The position numbers were made by a program, and so were the translations under genes. The notes under the pieces are model-generated. The model was not told the origin of the DNA. It did no database searches and worked only from the letters and a program-made list of their open reading frames with translations. From Bacteroidales bacterium (lineage in GTDB: Bacteria; Bacteroidota; Bacteroidia; Bacteroidales; UBA932): 32,984 bases of DNA. The stretch is taken from positions 1-32,984 of the forward strand of contig JAFRZX010000108.1 in assembly GCA_017442315.1 (NCBI GenBank), in the 5' to 3' direction. This document shows positions 6,877 through 17,023 of the stretch, one piece after another; the stretch's first letter is position 1, and every line of letters begins with the position of its first letter.

Positions 6877-9672
6877 TTTTCCTGCTTCCCGGACTTTCTT
6901 CTTCTCATACTTCAGCCTGTAACGTTCCAGCACTGCCGCTTCCTTTTCCAGTCTCTTTGCCTCAGTTTCCAAAGCCTTGCGCTTGCGCCTCCGTTCCTTT
7001 TCCTTCTTCTTTTCTTCCTTAGCCTTCAATTTTTCCGCATCACGCTGGTCAAGCTCTGCCCATCGTTTTTCGCGTTTTTCAATACGTTCCTTAGCCTTGG
7101 CTTCCCTTGCAGCTTTAGCCTCAGCACGTTTCTTTGCCTTTTCAGCTTTTTTCCTAGCCTTTATTTCCTCCGGAGTAAGCACAACCTCGGCAGCAAGAGA
7201 ATCAGCAGATGTTTCCATAACACTGATGGAATCGGCAACCGCAAGGCTGTCAGACAAAGCTATCTTCGCCAATGAATCTGCGACCAACATGCTGTCAGCA
7301 CGGAACAAGGAGTCCGCCAACATCAGACTGTCACGTCTCGCAAGCGAATCAGCCTCGGCCTGCATAGCAGCCCTGTGCTCAGCCAATGCAGCATCCCGTC
7401 TTCTGACCTCAGCCAACGAATCCCTTACTTCGATCTGGCGATAGATATCATTCATATAGCCGGGGAAATAAATTTCAGTCTGAGTAAACCTGGCTTTCGG
7501 ACGAGCTGAATACATACTTCGCTGACTAGGACGCAAAGATAAAGGAGTAACCGCATTCCTGTCCTCAGGACGACGCTCCGGCTGCCAGTTGAATCCCTTC
7601 AGACGCTGGTCCTCCCTTGAAAGCTGGACTACAGGATAACCATCATTCTTTGCCTGTTCAAAATAATATATCCTCTGAATCTCTCCATCCTTGAAAGTGG
7701 CGGACAACATCTTGGAATCTGTCTTGTTGACAGTCGCAAGCGCATCATTTTCCTCTATAAAGAATAATGCGGACGCTCCACCCAATACATCAAAACGCTT
7801 CAAGCCACCCTTATCATCAAAATATGCCATCATCTCAGCTCCCTTTATCTGGTCGAAATGAGATGTATCCTCCTGAATGATAATGAAGGCATTCGACATC
7901 ATACTGGCCTTATCCATAGCACCGTTGCTGATGACAACAGATATGCTGTCGGCTGAATACTGACGAACGACATCCTGCCAGATAAGCGGTTCCTTGAAAA
8001 GACGCGCCAGGGAATCAAGGTCGGAATACACAAGAGAGTCACATACCACCTGCATGTTCTTCTTGAATATCCGCACATTCTTCAGAGCTTCCAGAAAACC
8101 TATCTTCGTAGTATCCTTAGGCGGCATAACAACCAGAGAATCCCTTACAGCAAGACTGTCAGTCACCGCCAGAGAATCACTTACCATCAGCGAATCCCTG
8201 AACATCAGGCTGTCAGTCATGAAAAGACTATCTGCTGGCGCAAGAATATCACCAACAGCAAGACTGTCGGTACTCATCCTGGCATCAGCCCGTTGCAGAC
8301 TGTCAGTCACCGCCAGAGAATCTGTCTGCACAGAAGGGCCCTTCATCATCAAAGAATCAGTCACCACAAGACTATCAACCTGTTGGACCATCTCCGGAAT
8401 GACTGCATCATCCCCCCTACGACTGCGCTTCTTCCCTTTCCTTTCATCTTTCCTTTCAGTGCCATTTTTTGTATTCGCCGATACCTGGGAAGTATTCTTA
8501 GGAGCTGGCGCTGCACCGGCAGACTTCTGCTGCTCGGCATTGAGTTTCGCCGCATAATTCGGATCGTTCTTTTTCCTCTCTTCCTCCGCTACCTTTGCCG
8601 CTTCCTCCGCCGCCTTTTTACGGAATGTTCCGACAGGATCTATTTCCAAAGACTTCAGTCTTGTTTTGGAATCCACCACTGCCATTGAATCTATATCACA
8701 CATCCTCATTGTGTAATAGACAAGTCTATCCGCACCTAGATATACCGTATCTATCGAACCATCTTCCTCCTCACTCTGAGTTATAACAGCAGGTTCCCTT
8801 GTGAGCGTGACCATTGACAATGTATCATGATACTGTATCCTTCCGGCAAGACCGAACACGTTCCTTGTCGTATCATTTACCTGTGCATTGCCAAGCATTT
8901 CCACATCAGAGGTCATCCTATGGAAGAAAAGACTGTCACACCAACCTTCCTGATCCTCCGACATGACATGAACGTCCTTTGTAAAGAAGAACAGTTCCTT
9001 GTTCCTGTCATACCACCCGCTGTTAGAAGACAGCATATTGTTTTCATGCCATGCATCCGTTCTGAATCCGAAAGTCGCGAAGTCCCTGTCTGACTCATAC
9101 TTGAGACTGCGGGTCTTCACGAAAATGGAATCTGTAAACATGTTCACGTCGTTGTTGAACGTAAACGTCTTTATCTTGGAGTCATATGTTCCAGTCCTGC
9201 TCTCTATGATCTGTCCGTCCTTGTCCCGCATCGACCCACCGTTCATAAAGACTGCAACCGAATCTTTCGTGTTATAATCAAGATGGCGTGTACGCAAAGT
9301 ATTGTGATCCTTGTCTGTCAACTGGACCATAGAACCACGGAACTGAGCAAGATCCTGATCCACAAGATAGGTCAGTTTCTCACTTGTGAGAACCGTCTGG
9401 TCCTGTATGATGCTCACATTGCCCCATGCTTCGATTATCTTGGTCTCCATGTTCCATAATGCAGTGTCGCACAACAGGTATGTATTATTGTGCAGAAAAC
9501 GTGCAGGCCCTTCTACCTTTCTGAAACTGGCACCTTCCACATCCACCATCTGCGCCGACTTGGCACTCATCAATACAACAAGACTGTCCGTCTCCTCATT
9601 TTTCTGGGCGAAGACGGGCAGCACAGACACAAAAGTCAGAATCAGATATATCAGAATATTCAAATTCCGCAT
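6874..9672 (-). CDS. OstA/LptA-like periplasmic LPS-assembly protein with DSL repeats
   Basis: A 932-residue exported protein. A signal peptide (1-22, ending VFAQ) precedes a region (about 30-345) of repeated short beta-strand patterns, such as LLCDTALWNMETKIIEAWGN and RTRHLDYNTKDSVAVFMNGG, typical of the OstA/LptA fold that carries LPS across the periplasm. A charged Lys/Glu segment (351-425) follows, then a block of DSL repeats (433-514), another OstA-like region (about 525-720), a second DSL/DSM block (about 773-825), and a ~100-residue tail very rich in Lys, Arg, Glu and Ala, probably coiled coil. Typical LptA is under 200 residues, so this is the enlarged Bacteroidetes form. It is the last gene after guaB, a SurA-like lipoprotein and surA, one base from surA. 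LptB, the ATPase of the same pathway, is encoded at 20357-21238. Confidence 0.85.
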   Translation of the reverse strand: MRNLNILIYLILTFVSVLPVFAQKNEETDSLVVLMSAKSAQMVDVEGASFRKVEGPARFLHNNTYLLCDTALWNMETKIIEAWGNVSIIQDQTVLTSEKLTYLVDQDLAQFRGSMVQLTDKDHNTLRTRHLDYNTKDSVAVFMNGGSMRDKDGQIIESRTGTYDSKIKTFTFNNDVNMFTDSIFVKTRSLKYESDRDFATFGFRTDAWHENNMLSSNSGWYDRNKELFFFTKDVHVMSEDQEGWCDSLFFHRMTSDVEMLGNAQVNDTTRNVFGLAGRIQYHDTLSMVTLTREPAVITQSEEEDGSIDTVYLGADRLVYYTMRMCDIDSMAVVDSKTRLKSLEIDPVGTFRKKAAEEAAKVAEEERKKNDPNYAAKLNAEQQKSAGAAPAPKNTSQVSANTKNGTERKDERKGKKRSRRGDDAVIPEMVQQVDSLVVTDSLMMKGPSVQTDSLAVTDSLQRADARMSTDSLAVGDILAPADSLFMTDSLMFRDSLMVSDSLAVTDSLAVRDSLVVMPPKDTTKIGFLEALKNVRIFKKNMQVVCDSLVYSDLDSLARLFKEPLIWQDVVRQYSADSISVVISNGAMDKASMMSNAFIIIQEDTSHFDQIKGAEMMAYFDDKGGLKRFDVLGGASALFFIEENDALATVNKTDSKMLSATFKDGEIQRIYYFEQAKNDGYPVVQLSREDQRLKGFNWQPERRPEDRNAVTPLSLRPSQRSMYSARPKARFTQTEIYFPGYMNDIYRQIEVRDSLAEVRRRDAALAEHRAAMQAEADSLARRDSLMLADSLFRADSMLVADSLAKIALSDSLAVADSISVMETSADSLAAEVVLTPEEIKARKKAEKAKKRAEAKAAREAKAKERIEKREKRWAELDQRDAEKLKAKEEKKKEKERRRKRKALETEAKRLEKEAAVLERYRLKYEKKKVREAGK
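7198..7356 (-). repeat. Coding repeat, second DSL/DSM block
   Basis: Within the OstA-like gene, residues about 773-825 repeat Asp-Ser-Leu (or Met/Ile) every 5-8 residues: EADSL, RRDSLM, LADSLF, RADSML, VADSL, LSDSL, VADSIS. On the plus strand this appears as recurring complements of GAC/GAT-TCN-CTN. The copies are degenerate. Confidence 0.7.
8131..8376 (-). repeat. Coding repeat, main DSL block
   Basis: Within the OstA-like gene, residues 433-514 contain about a dozen Asp-Ser-Leu units spaced 5-9 residues apart (VVTDSL, LAVTDSL, LFMTDSL, LMFRDSL, LMVSDSL, LAVRDSL). A 26-bp stretch is identical at 8153-8178 and 8297-8322, showing recent duplication or conversion inside the block. It may vary in length between strains. 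Confidence 0.8.
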
Positions 9673-11055
9673 TTATTTCCTTATCTTTTCAGACCATCCA
9701 TCACGTTCAAAGACACAATCCTTGAAGATAGGGTCTATTATTATATATGTAGATTTTATTTTTGAAGCAACAAAATCATCAATAGCCTTCTGAGACTTTT
9801 CCAGCTTCGCCTGTTCAAGCAGCAGGCTATAATCCTTGCTGAACGTAGCTGTATGGGCAGGCAATACCTTATCCACTTTTATTATCTTATAGACTGTATT
9901 ACCGTTTCTTCCTTCATTGTCCAACGACTCGAAAGGTTCTGAAATTTCTCCTTCCTTAAGATCTTTTATAGCTGCATAATCCTGAGGCTTGAGCTGATCT
10001 ATTTCAAAATACGACGAACCGGTATTGGGATCGGCCATCTGGCCACCGTTAGTCCTTGTGGCCGGGTCTTCCGAATAGAATCTGGCTGCCAGTTCAAATG
10101 TCACTGCATCATTCTGAAGTTCAGTCCTTAGACTATCAAGCATATGAAAGCCTTTTTCTCTGTCCTCGGAAGTGTATTCCGGCTTCAGAAGTATGTGCCT
10201 TGCATTGAACATGTCGCCTTTTTTCTCCAGCACTTCTATCAGATGGAAACCGTCCGGGGTTTCGACAATCTGAGATACCACACCCGGCTTCAACGACATT
10301 GCTGCATCAGAAAAAGCTGGCCAGAAAATAGACTTTGAAGCCATTCCGAGTTCTCCTCCCTTTCGTGCACTTCCAGGATCCTGAGAATACAGACGAGCCA
10401 AGGTGGAAAATTTTTCACCATTGATGATACGCTCACGTATCGACAACAGGCGCTCCTTCACAGCCAGATTCGCAGCCTCGCGGTCCGGATAGACACAGAT
10501 CTGGCTCAACTGATACTTAATAGGCACCATAGGAAGATCTTCCGGGTCAGTCCTGTCCACATACTCCTGCACATCATAAGGAGTCAGTTCCGGTATCTTG
10601 GAAGCTATCTGACTCTGCATCTGCTGAGTAAGACTCTGATCCTCTATTGTTTTCCTCCACTCCTGACGAAGTCTGTACAATGGTTTTCCGAATTCTTTCT
10701 CCACTGCCTCATCACCGCCAAGATTACTTCTGAGCATATCCACCCTGTTACGCAATTCTCCGTCAACCATATCCTGATTCACAGCCAAAGAATCCAATCT
10801 TGCCTGCATGAGGAACAATTTGGAGACCATCATGTTCTCAAGAATCTCGCACCTGCCTGTCTTATCCGAGATCATACCATAGGCCTTCATCATCTGTACT
10901 TCTTCCTCAAGCTGGGATATCATGATCATCTCATTACCGACAACAGCTACAGTCTTGTCAATCAGACCATTATCATATTTTTGAGCGAAAGCAGTCCAAG
11001 AGACCAAGGTAAGCACAAAGACAGCCAGAGTTATGAGCTTGTTGGTGTTCTTCAT
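9673..11055 (-). CDS. surA: SurA-type periplasmic chaperone / peptidyl-prolyl isomerase
   Basis: About 460 residues beginning at ATG 11053-11055 (MKNTNK); an in-frame TTG 15 bp upstream is less likely. A signal peptide ending in TAFAQ is followed by a SurA N-terminal domain (VAVVGNEMIMISQLEEEV; the usual 'V..V....I..S.L' pattern). Two tandem parvulin (PpiC) domains follow: the first around FSTLARLYSQDPGSARKGGE and DGFHLIEVLEK, the second from ARHILLKPEY through YSEDPATRTNGGQM. Domain order and length match SurA, which escorts outer-membrane proteins to the BAM complex. The preceding gene ends 11 bp upstream and encodes a related lipoprotein; the OstA-like gene follows at once. Substrate preference is inferred from the family. 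Confidence 0.9.
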   Translation of the reverse strand: MKNTNKLITLAVFVLTLVSWTAFAQKYDNGLIDKTVAVVGNEMIMISQLEEEVQMMKAYGMISDKTGRCEILENMMVSKLFLMQARLDSLAVNQDMVDGELRNRVDMLRSNLGGDEAVEKEFGKPLYRLRQEWRKTIEDQSLTQQMQSQIASKIPELTPYDVQEYVDRTDPEDLPMVPIKYQLSQICVYPDREAANLAVKERLLSIRERIINGEKFSTLARLYSQDPGSARKGGELGMASKSIFWPAFSDAAMSLKPGVVSQIVETPDGFHLIEVLEKKGDMFNARHILLKPEYTSEDREKGFHMLDSLRTELQNDAVTFELAARFYSEDPATRTNGGQMADPNTGSSYFEIDQLKPQDYAAIKDLKEGEISEPFESLDNEGRNGNTVYKIIKVDKVLPAHTATFSKDYSLLLEQAKLEKSQKAIDDFVASKIKSTYIIIDPIFKDCVFERDGWSEKIRK

Positions 11056-11066
11056 ATCTAATTCTA

Positions 11067-11930
11067 TCAAAATATTACAAATTTTCCATTATCGCGCGCG
11101 TCGTCAAGCAAATCCCGTTCCAGAGAATTTATTAAAGCCTGTTTACGAGTGCTGATTATCATATCCCGGATAGAAGCACCGCAATATTCCAATGGAGTCG
11201 GAGTACCGGCCTGAGCAATTTCCGACACATAAGCAAGATTCGTATGTCCCAGAGTGTCCTTTGTTTCTATCCATCCGTTGCGGTCCATCCCTTTCAGCAA
11301 TGAAGCATGATCCATATGAAATTCCCTGGCAAGCACAATTACATCGATCCATCGTTCATCCCATGTAGTATACTTCAAAGCCGATGAGTAGGCAAGACTG
11401 TCCGCCTCATAAAGTATCTTGGCATCAGAAGACGCCATCCTTTTCCTGATCTGACCCAAGACCGGAGAATCAGAAGCGATCTTCAGGTATCTGGCCTTAA
11501 GAACCGGCCTTGCAAGGACAAATTTATCCGGATGATCCGCATAATACTGTCTGACAGACTCTTCCGATACCGTAGTATCCAATCTTTCATTTACATACAG
11601 CTGCTCATATCTGTACTTCAGAAGGGATCTTCTGTATTCTTCAAGTTCCTTTGAAACATCCTTCTCCGACTTGGACAGCTGTTCCTGGGCGATGTCAAGA
11701 AAAACCTGATCTGATGCCCATGCCATGATATACTGTCCGGCCAAAAGAGCACTATCCTGTGGAGACATCCCTTTTGGTACAACCTTGTCAATCTCGCTAC
11801 GATACAGCTTTCTGGATCCTACCTGGGCAACAGCCTCATCCTCTCCAAGAAAGGATGAAATCGCCCTGCACGATGGAAACATCGCCAGGACGACCCATAA
11901 AGCCACGGCCATATACAGAATCCGTCTCAT
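11067..11930 (-). CDS. SurA-related lipoprotein lacking an obvious parvulin domain
   Basis: The start is taken at ATG 11928-11930 (MRRILYMAVALWVV), which places a lipoprotein signal peptide first with lipobox FPSC. An upstream in-frame ATG at 11961-11963 would overlap guaB and bury the signal. The mature protein, about 268 residues, has a SurA-like N-terminal helical domain (AVAQVGSRKLYRSEIDKVVP), a long helix-rich centre (SKSEKDVSKELEEYRRSLL) and SEESVRQYYADHPDKF, a motif that usually precedes a PpiC domain. No clear parvulin core follows. It sits 7 bp after guaB and 11 bp before the surA start, so co-expression is near certain. It is probably an accessory periplasmic chaperone; other readings are possible. 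Confidence 0.75.
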   Translation of the reverse strand: MRRILYMAVALWVVLAMFPSCRAISSFLGEDEAVAQVGSRKLYRSEIDKVVPKGMSPQDSALLAGQYIMAWASDQVFLDIAQEQLSKSEKDVSKELEEYRRSLLKYRYEQLYVNERLDTTVSEESVRQYYADHPDKFVLARPVLKARYLKIASDSPVLGQIRKRMASSDAKILYEADSLAYSSALKYTTWDERWIDVIVLAREFHMDHASLLKGMDRNGWIETKDTLGHTNLAYVSEIAQAGTPTPLEYCGASIRDMIISTRKQALINSLERDLLDDARDNGKFVIF

Positions 11931-11937
11931 CTGCAGA

Positions 11938-13434
<1,497 letters not shown>

Positions 13435-14436
13435 TCATTTTTCCGTACATGTATGCGGATTACAAACTGATTTTGAATCCGGCATCTGCCACAGACGGCC
13501 CTGCCATGTCCGGCGTTCCTCCAGACGCTTATCCAACAGACGCAGCAGTTCCACATTCCTGATGAGGCCCCAAGGAGTTTCATTGACAAATCTTGGAGGG
13601 ACTTCACCGACAAATCTTTCTATACATATGTCAGGGCGAAGGAGTTCAAGCATATCCACAAAGAAATCTATATACTCTTCAAGCGCAAACCTCTCGAACT
13701 GCTCAGGATACAATCCGTATTCCTTTTCCATACGGGTTCCTTTGACTATCTGAAGCTGATGGAACTTTACGGAACGCAATGGAAGCCCATTGATACAGTC
13801 ACAGCTGTCCAGCATCATCCGCCGGGTCTCTCCCGGAAGTCCAAGTATGAAATGAGCACCCGTATCCAATCCTCTTTCCGCCGTCATCAGCACAGCTCTG
13901 CGGGCTGTCTCAAAATCATGTCCCCGGTTGATTCTGGTCAATGTACTGTCATAACAGGACTCTATTCCATATTCGATGATGACTACATGCGACTCAGCTA
14001 AAGATGCAAGGTAATCAAGCTTTGCCTCATCCACACAGTCAGGTCTTGTACCAACGACAAGACCAACTACCTTAGGATGACGCAGTGCTTCTTCATAAAG
14101 CTGCTTAAGGCGTTCAAGAGGAGCATAAGTATTTGAAAACGACTGAAAATATGCAAGATAATGCTCCGTATTCCTATATCGGACCTGATGGAATTCAATT
14201 CCTTCATCAATCTGCTGATGCAGACTCTTTCCAGCAACGCTGTATGAAGGGTGAAAGGCTGCATTGTCGCAATATGTACACCCTCCGGTCCCTACTTTCC
14301 CATCACGGTTCGGACATGTGAAACCAGCATCCAGAACTATCTTCTGAAGCCTCTCTCCGTACTTTCTCTTGAAATACCCCACAAAGGAATTATATCTTTT
14401 CCCGTCAGGAAACCCATATTTTTCAAAACCTTCCAT
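13435..14436 (-). CDS. Radical SAM protein, TIGR01212/YhcC family
   Basis: About 333 residues from ATG 14434-14436 (MEGFEKYGFPDGKRYNSF); an in-frame TTG four codons upstream is an alternative. The iron-sulphur motif is the distinctive spaced type of this family, CPNRDGKVGTGGCTYC, that is CX11CX2C rather than CX3CX2C. YFQSFSNTYAPLERLK and VVGTRPDCVDE follow, then EYGIESC and HFILGLPGETRRMM, all typical of TIGR01212 proteins. The family's reaction is not established to my knowledge; some relatives are involved in RNA or cofactor modification. It sits just upstream of guaB on the same strand but guaB has its own -7 box. It is divergent from the NlpC/P60 gene across a 63-bp gap. Confidence 0.88.
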   Translation of the reverse strand: MEGFEKYGFPDGKRYNSFVGYFKRKYGERLQKIVLDAGFTCPNRDGKVGTGGCTYCDNAAFHPSYSVAGKSLHQQIDEGIEFHQVRYRNTEHYLAYFQSFSNTYAPLERLKQLYEEALRHPKVVGLVVGTRPDCVDEAKLDYLASLAESHVVIIEYGIESCYDSTLTRINRGHDFETARRAVLMTAERGLDTGAHFILGLPGETRRMMLDSCDCINGLPLRSVKFHQLQIVKGTRMEKEYGLYPEQFERFALEEYIDFFVDMLELLRPDICIERFVGEVPPRFVNETPWGLIRNVELLRLLDKRLEERRTWQGRLWQMPDSKSVCNPHTCTEK

Positions 14437-14445
14437 AACCGGATG

Positions 14446-14453
14446 CAAAAGTA
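14446..14453 (-). promoter_or_regulatory. -7 box of the radical SAM gene
   Basis: TACTTTTG on the minus strand, ten bases before the ATG, which would make the transcript nearly leaderless. It lies back to back with the divergent -7 box at 14467-14474. Confidence 0.35.
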
Positions 14454-14466
14454 GTCATATTTTTCC

Positions 14467-14474
14467 TAAATTTG
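14467..14474 (+). promoter_or_regulatory. -7 box of the NlpC/P60 gene
   Basis: TAAATTTG, 26 bp before the start codon; start point expected near 14481. No -33 box at 19-21 bp spacing. Confidence 0.5.
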
Positions 14475-14499
14475 CATTCTAAGACTCATCATAATTCTT

Positions 14500-15531
14500 A
14501 TGAAAAGAATCCTCCTTGCACTCTCGGCAATACTTCTGGCAACTGCTTTACAAGGGCAGACTAGACGCATGGCTGTTACCGGATTATCTGAAAACAACCT
14601 GCATGCAGAAGCAGACTACACCTCGGAACTATGCACCCAGACACTGATGGGAACAGTTGTAGAAATCGTATCCGAATCAGGTTACTGGAAACAGATCCGG
14701 ACACCCGAACCATATACCGCATGGTGCACTGATCTCGGACTGACGGAAATGAGGCACGACAAACTTAGTTCCTATCTCGCAGCTCCAAAATACATATGTA
14801 CCGCCATGCACAGCAGCGTCCGAGAAAATGCATCTGCCGATTCCGAACCGGTTTCCGACCTCTCGATGGGAGATCTGGTCAGGGCTGTCAGAAAAAACAG
14901 CGGCAATGCATCCATGAAAAAAGGATGGGCAGAAGTGATGCTTCCTGACGGACGGACAGGGTGGACTCCGGCTGCAGACATTGCTGAATTCAGCAGCTGG
15001 GCATCTTCCCGCAAGGCAGACGAAGAAAGTATCATCAACACAGCAAAACAATTCATAGGCACTCCTTATTTATGGGGCGGAGCTTCGTCAAAAGGGCTAG
15101 ACTGCAGCGGATTGGTCCGCATGGTATGGTTCATGAACGGATACCTTATCCCTCGCGACGCATCACAGCAGGCTGATCTCGGAAGGGAAATCATTCTGGA
15201 AGCGGACCACGACATCACACCGGACTCGGACAAGATGCGGGATGAAATGCTCAACCGGATAAAGCATATCAAGCCCGGCGACCTGATTTACTTCGGCACA
15301 CCGGCCTCCCTTTTCAAGAAAGAGACAATAACCCATGTAGGCATATACCTTGGAAAAGGGAGATTCATACATGCATCACATTATGTACGGATCAGTTCGC
15401 TTGTGCCAGGTGAAGATGATTACTACGACAACTCATTCAGACTCATAAAGGCCAGGCGTCTTTTCGGATGGCAAGGAGCAGGCTTGAAACCTATAATCCA
15501 TAGCCCAGCCTATTTTCTGACAAAACAATAA
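14500..15531 (+). CDS. NlpC/P60 peptidoglycan endopeptidase with SH3-like domains
   Basis: A 343-residue exported cell-wall hydrolase. The signal peptide is residues 1-19 (MKRILLALSAILLATALQG). Two SH3b-like modules follow (about 22-85 and 95-165; TGWTPAADI closes the second). The C-terminal NlpC/P60 catalytic domain starts near 175. The catalytic Cys is Cys202 in GLDCSGLV, preceded by GTPYLWGGASSKG; His279 (THVGIYLG) and His291 (RFIHAS) complete the likely triad. This architecture resembles YkfC-type gamma-D-glutamyl-diamino acid endopeptidases, which cut stem peptides between D-Glu and the diamino acid and act in wall turnover or muropeptide recycling. It is divergent from the radical SAM gene, and a separately promoted small gene follows. 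Confidence 0.92.
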   Translation: MKRILLALSAILLATALQGQTRRMAVTGLSENNLHAEADYTSELCTQTLMGTVVEIVSESGYWKQIRTPEPYTAWCTDLGLTEMRHDKLSSYLAAPKYICTAMHSSVRENASADSEPVSDLSMGDLVRAVRKNSGNASMKKGWAEVMLPDGRTGWTPAADIAEFSSWASSRKADEESIINTAKQFIGTPYLWGGASSKGLDCSGLVRMVWFMNGYLIPRDASQQADLGREIILEADHDITPDSDKMRDEMLNRIKHIKPGDLIYFGTPASLFKKETITHVGIYLGKGRFIHASHYVRISSLVPGEDDYYDNSFRLIKARRLFGWQGAGLKPIIHSPAYFLTKQ

Positions 15532-15551
15532 GATACTGTACCTTCCCATAA

Positions 15552-15582
15552 CTTGGAAAGTGAGCATTTTTGTATATCTTTG
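15552..15582 (+). promoter_or_regulatory. Promoter of the small 15607 gene
   Basis: CTTG (15552-15555; consensus TTTG), 19 bp, then TATCTTTG (15575-15582). The start point would be near 15589, leaving a leader of about 18 nt. One of the three promoters here with both elements at 19-bp spacing. Confidence 0.65.
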
Positions 15583-15606
15583 CACAAAATTTTAAACAAA
15601 CATACT

Positions 15607-15882
15607 ATGAACCTTAGAGTTTTCAAAAAAGACATCGAGTATTTCGTTGGTGAATTCATTGACGACTGCGCTCTTTTCGTGGCACTTAATCCTCACAAGG
15701 ATGCAGACGAGATTTCACTGATAATTGATGAAGCTGTAGACCTATATAACGATCTCAAGCATAAGGCTAATCATCCGGAAGGCAAGAAGAGAGCTTTCTA
15801 CAATGCCCTTACAAAAGAGATGTTCGAGAAATTGGATGAGCTCTGCGAAAAGCTCAGCACAGCTGTTTCAAAGCAGGCGTAA
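15607..15882 (+). CDS. Small acidic helical protein of unknown function
   Basis: A 91-residue protein starting at ATG 15607 (MNLRVFKKDIEYFVGEFIDD). The frame extends further upstream only through a TTG inside the promoter, which is rejected. There is no signal peptide or membrane segment. The sequence is acidic and predicted almost entirely helical, with a short mid-loop (HKANHPEGKKRAFYNAL) and a C-terminal helix (FEKLDELCEKLSTAVSK). I recall similar small proteins as widespread in Bacteroidales, but their function is unknown to me. It is monocistronic: it has its own strong promoter and is closed by a strong terminator shared with galE. The promoter quality suggests substantial expression. 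Confidence 0.85.
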   Translation: MNLRVFKKDIEYFVGEFIDDCALFVALNPHKDADEISLIIDEAVDLYNDLKHKANHPEGKKRAFYNALTKEMFEKLDELCEKLSTAVSKQA

Positions 15883-15893
15883 TCCTCATACAC

Positions 15894-15934
15894 ACAAAGA
15901 AACCGGCTTCCGATGTGGAAGCCGGTTTCTTTGT
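15894..15934. terminator. Bidirectional terminator between the small gene and galE
   Basis: A perfect 18-bp stem (15894-15911 with 15917-15934; core AAACCGGCTTCC/GGAAGCCGGTTT) with a 5-base loop. The outer flanks are A-rich on the left and T-rich on the right, so it can end transcripts from both sides. It lies between convergent genes, 11 bp after the small gene and 18 bp after the galE stop. Confidence 0.9.
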
Positions 15935-15952
15935 CATTATAGACAGGTATCC

Positions 15953-16990
15953 TTACTTTCCGGCAAGACGCTTTTCCCAGGCCCATGCAGCTGCAAGTGT
16001 TTCCTCAACGGAACGCTCTGCTTTCCAGCCTAATTCTTCATTCGCCAATGTAGTATCAGCCCAGATAGAGACCACATCACCCGGACGACGAGGAGCAAAC
16101 CTGTAATTAAGCTTGAGCTCATTAACTTTTTCAAATGCATTGACCAGTTCGTAGACAGAAACTGGGCGACCTGTACCAATATTGAATATCTCATATCCTT
16201 CCTTCATCTTGCCGTCAAGCATCCTTGATACTGCAGCAACATGCGCCTTGGCCAGATCAACGATATCTATATAATCACGAAGACATGTTCCATCTTCAGT
16301 AGGATAGTCGTTCCCGAATATGTTCAGACACTCACGCTTGCCGATGGCTGTCTGGGTTATGAAAGGTACGAGATTATTGGGAACACCGCGTGGAAGTTCA
16401 CCGATAAGGGCTGACGGATGGGCGCCGATAGGATTGAAGTAACGTAATGCAATACCTCTGACTGCACTATCTGAAGAAGCAGTCGCAAAAACGACATCAC
16501 GAAGGATATCTTCGCACATCTGCTTAGTGTTTCCGTATGGAGAGGTAGCAGGAAGGCGCGGGGTACTCTCTGTCACAGGAAGAGTCTCCGCCTCTCCATA
16601 TACAGTAGCTGAAGAGGAGAAGAGCACATTACATCCGCCATGGTTCTTTGCAACTTCAAGGACATTGAGAAACGAGACCAGATTATTGCGGTAGTACATG
16701 ATCGGCTCCGCCACAGATTCTCCAACAGCTTTGAATGCCGCAAAATGAATGACAGCATCTATCTTATGCTCCGAGAACAGTCTGTCCATTTCAGCATAAT
16801 CGCAGCAATCAATCTGATAAAAAGGTATATCCTCCTTTCCGGTTATCTTCTTCACACCTTCAAAGCATGTCATATCACAATTTGACATGTTGTCCGCAAC
16901 CACCACTTCGTAACCGGCTTCAATAAGTTCCACAGTCACATGGCTGCCGATATAACCGGCACCTCCTGAAACAAGTACTTTCTTTGCCAT
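15953..16990 (-). CDS. galE: UDP-glucose 4-epimerase
   Basis: About 345 residues from ATG 16988-16990 (MAKKVLVSGG); an upstream in-frame start would add residues not typical of the family. This cytoplasmic short-chain dehydrogenase/reductase interconverts UDP-glucose and UDP-galactose using tightly bound NAD+. The Rossmann motif GGAGYIGS is at 9-16. SSSATVYG and SPYGNTKQMCEDIL give the Ser/Tyr/Lys catalytic triad. RYFNPIGAHPS and GTCLRDYIDIVDLAKAHV are characteristic of GalE. Length is usual for the family. It has its own -7 box and terminator, so it is monocistronic. The product could feed galactose catabolism or surface polysaccharide/LPS synthesis. Confidence 0.95.
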   Translation of the reverse strand: MAKKVLVSGGAGYIGSHVTVELIEAGYEVVVADNMSNCDMTCFEGVKKITGKEDIPFYQIDCCDYAEMDRLFSEHKIDAVIHFAAFKAVGESVAEPIMYYRNNLVSFLNVLEVAKNHGGCNVLFSSSATVYGEAETLPVTESTPRLPATSPYGNTKQMCEDILRDVVFATASSDSAVRGIALRYFNPIGAHPSALIGELPRGVPNNLVPFITQTAIGKRECLNIFGNDYPTEDGTCLRDYIDIVDLAKAHVAAVSRMLDGKMKEGYEIFNIGTGRPVSVYELVNAFEKVNELKLNYRFAPRRPGDVVSIWADTTLANEELGWKAERSVEETLAAAWAWEKRLAGK

Positions 16991-17015
16991 TTTTAATATA
17001 TTTAAAACAATCATG

Positions 17016-17023
17016 CAAAGATA
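17016..17023 (-). promoter_or_regulatory. -7 box of galE
   Basis: TATCTTTG on the minus strand, 25 bp before the galE ATG. No -33 TTTG at the expected spacing. Confidence 0.5.

Noticed and set aside
6977-7444. Long plus-strand open frame opposite the OstA-like gene
   Set aside because: Its Ser/Arg/Ala/Phe repeats are the antisense image of the Lys/Glu and DSL repeats on the minus strand; there is no promoter or start signal.
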